This document shows, in pieces, positions 58,300 to 64,000 of a DNA stretch of 64,000 bases. A program made the position numbers and the translations under genes. This stretch comes from JALYLC01 sp963743275 (GTDB lineage Bacteria; Actinomycetota; Thermoleophilia; Gaiellales; JALYLC01), in the NCBI GenBank assembly GCA_963743275.1, contig CAVUPB010000007.1:434001-498000 (forward strand), given 5' to 3'. A model generated the notes under the pieces. The model had not been told where the DNA came from and ran no database searches. It worked only from the letters and a program-made list of their open reading frames with translations. How positions within the stretch are numbered: the stretch's first letter is position 1; each line of letters begins with the position of its first letter.

Positions 58300-58782
58300 T
58301 CAGGCCGCCGCCCGGCCAGGGGCCGCCTCGGCCAGGTCGGCCGCGAGCGGCGGGCCGACGAGTTCGATGCCGAACCCGAGCGCGAGCTCGGCGAGCGCGC
58401 GCTGCCCGGCGGCGGTCGGCGGGCCGGCCGGCGCCGGGAGCCCGGGATGCTCCGCCGGCCGCGAGGCGGCGCGCACGAAGCGCTCGAAGTCGCCCCGCGT
58501 GGTGACGACGAGCCAGCGCGCGCTCTCGGACACGACGCGGTAGGTGTGCGCGACGCCCTTCGGCGCGAGCGCCGTCTCGCCGGCGCGCAGGCGCCGGGTC
58601 GCGCCGTCGACCTGCAGCACGAGCTCGCCGTCGAGCAGGTGGAAGCACTCGTCCTCGGTCGCGTGCACGTGGCACGGCGGCGAGTCGCCGCGCCGCGCGA
58701 GCGACTCGAGCATCGAGATGCCGTCGCCGCCGTCGGCGTGCGACACGGGGATTGTGACCAGGGTGTCGAGGAACCAGAGCAC
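58300..58782 (-). CDS. Cupin-domain protein
   Basis: 160 aa from GTG 58782 (VLWFLDTLVTIPVSHADGG), with GGAG 8 nt upstream. The cupin core has HVHATEDECFHLLDGEL (metal ligands H-x-H ... E ... and Gly) and a second conserved AHTYRVV His. LRAGETALAPKGVAHTYR is the usual strand. Enzyme or sensor cannot be told apart. A near-consensus promoter controls it, and it is divergent from a PadR regulator, so regulation by that protein is likely. Confidence 0.85.
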   Translation of the reverse strand: MLWFLDTLVTIPVSHADGGDGISMLESLARRGDSPPCHVHATEDECFHLLDGELVLQVDGATRRLRAGETALAPKGVAHTYRVVSESARWLVVTTRGDFERFVRAASRPAEHPGLPAPAGPPTAAGQRALAELALGFGIELVGPPLAADLAEAAPGRAAA

Positions 58783-58800
58783 GGGAGAAGCTCCTTTCTG

Positions 58801-58847
58801 ATAAGCTCCGTTTCGGATCTTATACGTCTGGATCAGAGCTTTGTCAA
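58801..58847 (-). promoter_or_regulatory. Near-consensus sigma-70 promoter of the cupin gene with overlapping operator
   Basis: On the minus strand TTGACA (58842-58847), 17 nt, TATAAG (58819-58824). Overlapping the -10 is the inverted repeat ATAAGCTCC (58801-58809) and GGATCTTAT (58815-58823), 5 nt apart, with one mismatch per arm. This is a natural repressor site for PadR. The -35 also overlaps the PadR TTG start (58841), so cupin and regulator share control DNA. It is the best promoter seen in the window. Confidence 0.8.
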
Positions 58848-59575
58848 GAGATGACCTCACACCGTTCTCGTACGTGATCTTCGGGCTCGTCGGCAGCCAG
58901 GGGGCGGGCCCGCACGACCTCGTGCGCATGGCCCGGCGGGGACGCATGTACGCGGCCGCGGCCGAGAGCCAGTTCTACGCCGAGCCCAAGCGCCTCGAGC
59001 GCCTCGGCTATCTCGCCTCCCGCAAGGAGCCGGGCCGCACGCACCCGCGCACGCACTACACGCTCACGCCGAAGGCGCTCGCCGCGCTGCGCGCCTGGGC
59101 ACCGGAGCCCGTCCGCTACCCGCGTGCGCTGCACGAGGGCGTCGCGCGCCTGCTCGTCGCCGACCTGGTCGGCGAGCAGCCGGTGCGCGAGGGCATCGCG
59201 GCCCTGCGCGCCGAGCTCGACGAGCTCGACCAGGAGCTCGACCAGGCCGACGCGGCGGCCGGAACGCTCCCGCACCGCGCGAAGTACCTGCGCATCAACC
59301 ACCGCCTCGCGCGGCGCCTGATCGCTGCCCACCGCGAATGGATCGCCGAGGTCGAGCGCGAGCTGGACGTAGCGGCGGCGTCAGGCGTGCCGGTTCGTGC
59401 GCACGTGGACGGAGCGGGCGTGGCCGCCGCGGGCGCGCGGCTTCGCGTGCGCCGGCTTGACGGCGGGGGGCGGCGGAGGTGCGGCTGCGGGGGCCGCGAC
59501 TGCGGGCGCCACGGCCGGCCGGCCGCTGCCGGCGACGCTGAACGCACCGCCCGCGCCGCTCCCCCCGCCCGGTGA
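58841..59575 (+). CDS. PadR-family transcriptional regulator
   Basis: TTG 58841 gives MSRDDLTPFSYVIFGLVGSQGAGPHDLVRMARR, the PadR winged helix with AESQFYAEPKRLERLGYLASRKEPGRTHPRTHYTLTPKALAALRAW (wing and C-terminal dimerisation helix to about residue 180, ending REWIAEVERELD). From about 59390 the frame is antisense to the FG-GAP gene and reads as Gly/Arg-rich filler, so the functional protein probably ends near there although the stop is at 59575. Divergent from the cupin gene, which it probably represses. Confidence 0.8.
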   Translation: MSRDDLTPFSYVIFGLVGSQGAGPHDLVRMARRGRMYAAAAESQFYAEPKRLERLGYLASRKEPGRTHPRTHYTLTPKALAALRAWAPEPVRYPRALHEGVARLLVADLVGEQPVREGIAALRAELDELDQELDQADAAAGTLPHRAKYLRINHRLARRLIAAHREWIAEVERELDVAAASGVPVRAHVDGAGVAAAGARLRVRRLDGGGRRRCGCGGRDCGRHGRPAAAGDAERTARAAPPAR

Positions 59576-61078
59576 GGCGACCAGCGCGTTCCCGGTGCCC
59601 ACGGCCACGGCGCTCCCGGTCTGGCCGCCGGCGATCGCGGGCGCGAAGCGCGAGAGGAACGCGCCCTGCGCGAGATCCAGCGTCGCTCCCGGGAGGCCGC
59701 GCACGAAGTACGCGGCGCCCGCGCCCGACGCCTCGCCGGGCGCGCCCGCGAGCAGGTCGAGGCGGCCGTCGCCGTCGACGTCGCCGGCGGCCGCGAGCGA
59801 GGCGCCGAAGCCGGCGCCGGGAGCCGGCCCGGATACGCGCTCGAGCGCGGAGGCGGTGTCCTGCGTCGCCGAGCCGGCCTGCCCGGCCATCACGACGACC
59901 TCGCCCGCACCTGCGCGCCCGCCGGGCGAGGCGGCCGACGCGCCGATTGCGAGGTCGGGGCGGCCGTCGCCGTTCTGGTCGCCGACGGCGGCGAGCGACG
60001 ATCCGAGTCCCTCGCCGGCGGCGGCGCCGTCGATGCGGTAGCCCTGCGCGGGCGTGAGCGCGTTGAGCTTGATCCACGGGCAGGTGACGTCGAGGAGGTG
60101 TCCGCTGCAGCCCGCGTCGATCGCCGGCAGGTGACCGCTGATGATCCAGACCGAGCCGGCGTCGGTGCGCCCTCCGGGGTCGGCCTGCGGCGCGCCCAGG
60201 GCGAGGTCGGGCCATCCGTCGCCGGTCATGTCGGGCACGGCCGCGACGCTCTCGCCGGCGTGCTGGCCGTCGCTCGCCGGGAAGTCGACGTGGAAGAAGT
60301 ACGGGTAGCCGGCGCTCCAGAGGTCGGTCAGCGAGATGTGCTCGCCGGACGGCTTGCCGTAGAGGACGGCCACGCCACCGCCGCCCGGGCGATGGAGGTT
60401 GGCGTCGGGCGCGCCCACGGCGACGTCGTCGTAGCCGTCGCCGTTCACGTCGGGGAGCACGGCGATCGACACGCCCATGTGCGAGTCCAGCTGGAAGCCG
60501 TCGTAGCGACTGCCGATCGGGGAGTGCGGTGCGGGATCGGTGCCGTTCGTGTGGCGTGTTGCCGAGAGCGCCGTCGTGTCCACGTCGGCGGGGTGGGCGG
60601 AGCCGAAGACGACGTAGGCCGCGCCCGCGCCACTCCTGCCCGGCGCGCCGGCCATGGGGGCTCCGATCGCGATGTCGTCGAGGCCGTCGCCGTTGACGTC
60701 GCCCCCCGCGACCGCGAACCCGAGCAGCTCGCCGGCATGGCCGACGATGCGGAACGACGCGTTCCCGGGCGCGAGCGCGGCGGGCGCGGCGACGCCGGGG
60801 CCGAGGAAGACGTAGACGATGCCGGAGTCGGCTCCGTTGGCGTCGGCGTAGGGCATGCCCACCGCGTAGTCGCTCGCGCCGTCGCCGTTGACGTCGCCGA
60901 GCTCGGCGACCGTCGTGCGCGAGCCGTCGCCGCTCGTCACGCCGTAGACGGGCAGCGTGCTCGCGGGGAGCGCGCCGTTCCCGGCGCTGCTCGAGAACGC
61001 GACGAGGCCGGCGACCGAGGCCAGCAGGACGAGGGCGGCCTGCGGCCTTCGCAGGCTCGGTCGTCGCTTCCGCACCAC
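59381..61078 (-). CDS. Exported FG-GAP (integrin-alpha-like beta-propeller) protein 1
   Basis: 565 aa. Signal-like AALVLLASVAGLVAFSSSAG, then seven FG-GAP-type repeats with Ca2+-binding loops DVNGDGASD, DVNGDGLDD, DVNGDGYDD, DMTGDGWPD, DQNGDGRPD and DVDGDGRLD. After the propeller comes a Pro/Ala-rich linker (PAVAAPAAAPPPPPAVKPAH) and a basic tail RGGHARSVHVRTNRHA. Cell-surface adhesion or envelope binding is typical of such domains. Start GTG 61078, behind GGAGG. The third and most 3' of three tandem paralogues. Confidence 0.88.
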   Translation of the reverse strand: MVRKRRPSLRRPQAALVLLASVAGLVAFSSSAGNGALPASTLPVYGVTSGDGSRTTVAELGDVNGDGASDYAVGMPYADANGADSGIVYVFLGPGVAAPAALAPGNASFRIVGHAGELLGFAVAGGDVNGDGLDDIAIGAPMAGAPGRSGAGAAYVVFGSAHPADVDTTALSATRHTNGTDPAPHSPIGSRYDGFQLDSHMGVSIAVLPDVNGDGYDDVAVGAPDANLHRPGGGGVAVLYGKPSGEHISLTDLWSAGYPYFFHVDFPASDGQHAGESVAAVPDMTGDGWPDLALGAPQADPGGRTDAGSVWIISGHLPAIDAGCSGHLLDVTCPWIKLNALTPAQGYRIDGAAAGEGLGSSLAAVGDQNGDGRPDLAIGASAASPGGRAGAGEVVVMAGQAGSATQDTASALERVSGPAPGAGFGASLAAAGDVDGDGRLDLLAGAPGEASGAGAAYFVRGLPGATLDLAQGAFLSRFAPAIAGGQTGSAVAVGTGNALVASPGGGSGAGGAFSVAGSGRPAVAPAVAAPAAAPPPPPAVKPAHAKPRARGGHARSVHVRTNRHA

Positions 61079-61120
61079 CTCCCGAGTGTGGTGCGCGGGC
61101 CGGACGGACCCGTGGCGCCG

Positions 61121-62953
61121 CTACCGGACCGGGAGCGCCTGGCCGCCGCGCGCGTGTGGCTTGGCCTTCGCCTTGGGCTTCGGGCGCGGGCGGCACGGCG
61201 TCTTGGTCTTCGCGGGCTTGAGCGGGCAGAGCTTCCGCACGGCCGGGGTCTTCTTCTCGACCGGCGGGACGACCGGCGGGACGACCGGCGCCGGCGGGAC
61301 GACGGGGACGGGCGGCGGCGCCGGCGGCACGACGGTCGGCGGGATCGGCGGGTTGAGCATGCCGGGGCCGCTGACGATGAACGCGCCGCTCGCTCCCGGC
61401 GCTGCGATCAGCCCGTCGACGCCGGAGCCGTCGAGGGACAGGCCGCCGGCGACCGCGCTGCCGGCCTGTGCGCCCGCACCTGCGGGCTGGAGCTTGGCGG
61501 GCACGAGCGCGAGGTCGGTGGTGGTGCCGGCCGCGCCGCGCACGAGGTAGGCGGCGCCGGTGAACGACGACTCGCCGGGGGCGCCCACGAGGATGTCGAC
61601 GCGGCCGTCGCCGTCGACGTCGCCGGCCGCGGCGACGGACGCGCCGAGGCCGGCGCCCGCCATCGCGCCGTAGATGCGCTGCAGCGGCGGCGCGGTGGCC
61701 AGGTCGCGCGTCGCGGAGCCGTGCTGCCCGGGGACGACGACGACCGCGCCCGCGCTCGAGCGGCCGCCCGGCGAGGCGGCCGACTCGCCGATCGCGAGGT
61801 CGGGGATGCCGTCGCCGTTCTGGTCGCCGACGCTCGCGAGCGACGAGCCGAGGCCGTCGCCGGCGGTCGCGCCGTCGATGCGATAGCCCTGCTGCGCGGT
61901 CAGATCGCGGATCCGGAGCCAGGGGCACGAGGCGTCGACCATGTGGTTGTCGCAGCCCGCGTCGATCTGCGGCAGGTTGCCGCTGATGATCCAGACCGAG
62001 CCCGCGTCCGTGCGTCCGCCCGGATCGGCCTGCGGCGCGCCGATCGCGAAGTCGGGGACGCCGTCGCCCGTCACGTCGGGAAGGCCCACGACGCTCTCGC
62101 CGAGGTGCTGGTTGTCGAGCGTCGGGTAGTCGACGTGCAGGTAGTAGGGGTAGCCGGCCTCCCAGAGGTCGGAGAGGTTGATGTGCACGCTCGTGCGCTT
62201 GCCGTACAGCACCGCGACGCCGCCGCCGCCGGGGCGGTGCAGGTCGGCGTCGGGCATGCCGATCACGAGGTCGTTGAGACCGGCGTCGCCGGCGCCCTCG
62301 TTCGTGTTGTGGACGTTGATGTCGGAGACGACCGCGAGCGCCATGCCCGTGTGCGAGTCGACCTGGAAGCCGTCGTAGCGGCTGCCGAGGGGCGACTGCG
62401 TCGCCGGGTTGGCCGGGTCGTTCGTGTAGCCCGCGGTCGAGAGCGTGGTCGTCGAGAGGTCGGCCGGATTCGTCTGGCCGTAGACGACGTAGACGGCGCC
62501 GCCGTCGCTCTTCGCGGGCGGCCCGGCCATCGGCGCGCCGATCGCGATGTCGGCGCGGCCGTCGCCGTTGAGATCGCCGCCGGCGATGGCGTACCCGAGC
62601 AGCTCGCCGCCGTGGCCGACGATGCGGAAGGAGGCGGCGGCGAGGTTGACCGGCGTCGCGACCGGCGAGGCGGCGCCCGCGTGCCCGAGGAAGACGTAGA
62701 CGATGCCCGAGTCGGGCCCGTTGGCATCGGCGTAGGGCATGCCGACGGCGTAATCGTTGATGTGGTCGCCGTTGACGTCGCCGAGCTCGGCGACCGTCGT
62801 GCGCGAGCCGTCGCCGTTCGTGACGCCGTAGACCGGCAGGGTGCTCGTCGGCAGCGCGCCGATGCCGACGCTGCTCGAGAACACGCCCGCCCCGACGATG
62901 AGCGCGGCCAGCGCGACCATCGCGCGGGGCTTTCGCACGAGGGGCCGTCTCAC
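61121..62953 (-). CDS. Exported FG-GAP protein 2
   Basis: 610 aa from GTG 62953, overlapping the previous paralogue's stop by 4 nt (GTGA). Signal AMVALAALIVGAGVFSSSVG, then DVNGDHIND, DLNGDGRAD, DVTGDGVPD, DQNGDGIPD and DVDGDGRVD Ca2+ loops. The tail is Pro-rich (PPTVVPPAPPPVPVVPP) and then basic with three Cys (KLCPLKPAKTKTPCRPRPK). It shares many blocks with protein 1 such as SRYDGFQ-x-DSH and LHRPGGGGVAVLYGK, so recent duplication is likely. One INVHNTNEGAGDAGLND loop is an insertion. Confidence 0.88.
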   Translation of the reverse strand: MRRPLVRKPRAMVALAALIVGAGVFSSSVGIGALPTSTLPVYGVTNGDGSRTTVAELGDVNGDHINDYAVGMPYADANGPDSGIVYVFLGHAGAASPVATPVNLAAASFRIVGHGGELLGYAIAGGDLNGDGRADIAIGAPMAGPPAKSDGGAVYVVYGQTNPADLSTTTLSTAGYTNDPANPATQSPLGSRYDGFQVDSHTGMALAVVSDINVHNTNEGAGDAGLNDLVIGMPDADLHRPGGGGVAVLYGKRTSVHINLSDLWEAGYPYYLHVDYPTLDNQHLGESVVGLPDVTGDGVPDFAIGAPQADPGGRTDAGSVWIISGNLPQIDAGCDNHMVDASCPWLRIRDLTAQQGYRIDGATAGDGLGSSLASVGDQNGDGIPDLAIGESAASPGGRSSAGAVVVVPGQHGSATRDLATAPPLQRIYGAMAGAGLGASVAAAGDVDGDGRVDILVGAPGESSFTGAAYLVRGAAGTTTDLALVPAKLQPAGAGAQAGSAVAGGLSLDGSGVDGLIAAPGASGAFIVSGPGMLNPPIPPTVVPPAPPPVPVVPPAPVVPPVVPPVEKKTPAVRKLCPLKPAKTKTPCRPRPKPKAKAKPHARGGQALPVR

Positions 62954-64000
62954 GCCGTGCGGACCTTCGCCTTGGTCGCCGTCGAGCGCGCCCGGCAGGG
63001 TGCGGGCTTGATCTTCACGCGCTTGCCCTTGACGAGCTTGTACTTCGGCTTGGGCTTCTTGCGCGGGCAGAGCGGCAGCTTCTTCTTCTTCTTTGTCTTG
63101 GTGACGGGCTTCGCCGGCGTCGTGGCCGTGGTCACGGCCGGAACGGTCGTGACGGTACCGGCGGGCGCGGACGTGCCCGTCCCGGCGCCCGTCGTCGCCG
63201 GCGGGCTCGGCGGCACGGCCGGGGGCGACGGCGGAGGCGGCGGCGCCGCGGGCGGGGGCGGCGGCGGGCTGGGCGGCGGGGGCGGCGGAGCGGGCGAGCC
63301 GGGCGGCGGCGGCAGGATGGGCGTGCCGCTGCCGCCGACCACGAACCAGCTGCCGGAGCCGTTCGCGCCCGGCGCCGCCACGAGCGCGTCGGAGCCGGCG
63401 CCGTCGAGCGCGATCCCGGCGGCGACGTTGCTGCCGGTCATCGCGCCGGCGCCGGCCGGGGCGATCTTGGCGGAGGCCTGCCCGAGGTCGGAGGTCGTGT
63501 TCGGCGCGCCGCGCACGAGGTAGGCGGCACCGGCCGCGGACGCCTCGCCCGGTGCGCCGGCGAGCATGTCGACGCGGCCGTCGCCGTCGACGTCGCCCGC
63601 GGCCGCCAGCGAGGCGCCGAGGCCCGCGCCGGCGACGGGGCCGTCGATCTCCTGCAGCGGAGGCGCGGTGGCCAGGTTGCGCGTGACCTGATTCGCCTGG
63701 CCCTGCACGACGACGACCTCGCCCGAGCCGGTGCGCCCGTTCGGCGACGCCCCCGCCGCACCGATCGCGAGGTCGCGGATGCCGTCGCCGCTCTGATCGC
63801 CCACGCCGGCCAGCGAGGTGCCGAGCTGGTCGCCCGGCGCGGCGCCGTCGATGCGGTAGCCCTGTCCCGCCGTGAGGCCGTTGAGCTTGATCCACGGGCA
63901 CGTGCCCGCCGGCGAGGCCTGCGTGCAGCCGACGATCGGCGGGAGGTGCGCGCTGATGATCCAGACGGAGCCGGAGTCGACGCCGTTGAAGTCGGCCTGC
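62950..64000 (-). CDS. Exported FG-GAP protein 3 (3' part; 5' end outside window)
   Basis: The last 350 codons of a third paralogue. Seen are ADFNGVDSGSVWIISAH, CPWIKLNGLTAGQGYRIDG and the loops DQSGDGIRD and DVDGDGRVD, then a long Pro-rich linker (PPPPGSPAPPPPPPSPPPPP), Thr/Ala-rich stretch and a strongly basic tail KPVTKTKKKKKLPLCPRKKPKPKYK with two Cys. Its stop overlaps protein 2's start, so transcription runs 3 to 2 to 1. Basic tails of this kind may bind anionic wall polymers. Confidence 0.87.
   Translation of the reverse strand, partial: QADFNGVDSGSVWIISAHLPPIVGCTQASPAGTCPWIKLNGLTAGQGYRIDGAAPGDQLGTSLAGVGDQSGDGIRDLAIGAAGASPNGRTGSGEVVVVQGQANQVTRNLATAPPLQEIDGPVAGAGLGASLAAAGDVDGDGRVDMLAGAPGEASAAGAAYLVRGAPNTTSDLGQASAKIAPAGAGAMTGSNVAAGIALDGAGSDALVAAPGANGSGSWFVVGGSGTPILPPPPGSPAPPPPPPSPPPPPPAAPPPPPSPPAVPPSPPATTGAGTGTSAPAGTVTTVPAVTTATTPAKPVTKTKKKKKLPLCPRKKPKPKYKLVKGKRVKIKPAPCRARSTATKAKVRTA

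Noticed and set aside
60098..63523. 1141-aa plus-strand ORF antisense to the FG-GAP genes
   Set aside because: Val/Gly/Arg-rich shadow; repeats mirror the FG-GAP Ca2+ loops on the other strand.

Overview
The window is very GC-rich, gene-dense, rich in GTG starts and in 1-8 nt gene overlaps. It carries actinobacterial-type features: a LexA box of the CGAAC-N4-GTTCG class, an ATP-dependent LigB-like DNA ligase, a DUF222/HNH endonuclease and SEC-C, FCD-GntR and PadR proteins. Together with secreted FG-GAP proteins that have Pro-rich and Lys/Arg-rich tails, this suggests a Thermoleophilia-like (Solirubrobacterales-like) actinobacterium. That placement is inference. No rRNA, tRNA or CRISPR array was seen.

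Layout. 1-7.8 kb: the 5' part of an ImuB-like Y-family polymerase under a LexA box, a frameshifted exported protein, and a giant coiled-coil protein with seven internal repeats. 7.8-17.6 kb: a two-unit palindromic repeat, a cobalt-type nitrile hydratase operon (beta, alpha, accessory) with a DMT transporter, then on the minus strand a DNA ligase, two small proteins, two amidases and a P1 peptidase, and a plus-strand zinc metallopeptidase. 17.65-17.81 kb is filled by a 167-nt inverted repeat. 17.8-27.4 kb: one long co-directional catabolic cluster (two SDRs, VOC protein, acetoacetate-decarboxylase-like protein, FCD-GntR regulator, 2-hydroxyacid dehydrogenase, sugar-type ABC importer without ATPase, DUF4432 epimerase-like protein, M24 peptidase). 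27.4-38.9 kb: flavin reductase, SOS-box HNH pseudogene, SIS protein, CoxG, membrane protein, tartrate-dehydrogenase-like enzyme, a very short P450-like protein opposite an ArsR regulator, an ABC-2 exporter, an epimerase and a YbaY-like protein. 38.9-53.3 kb: central metabolism (sucA, fabF, a PLP decarboxylase, a Nudix hydrolase, gltD, gltB) and an exported BNR-repeat protein. 53.3-55.3 kb: a gene-poor stretch with four copies of a 31-nt palindrome and an integrase remnant. 55.3-64 kb: small proteins, ilvD, a cupin/PadR divergent pair with a strong promoter, and three tandem FG-GAP genes, the last cut by the window end.

How genes may work together. Nitrile hydratase gives amides that the nearby amidases could hydrolyse. 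The 17.8-27.4 kb cluster looks like uptake, oxidation, epimerisation and decarboxylation of an unidentified sugar or sugar acid under GntR control. gltB/gltD form glutamate synthase. Many genes have a TANNNT-like -10 hexamer 6-9 nt before the start codon, which suggests widespread leaderless transcription.

Caveats. All functions are read from motifs and remembered family patterns; no search was run. Four genes carry apparent frameshifts, each explicable as one extra base. Those in gltD, the BNR gene and the exported protein may be assembly errors, while the HNH gene has four or five and is probably a true pseudogene.
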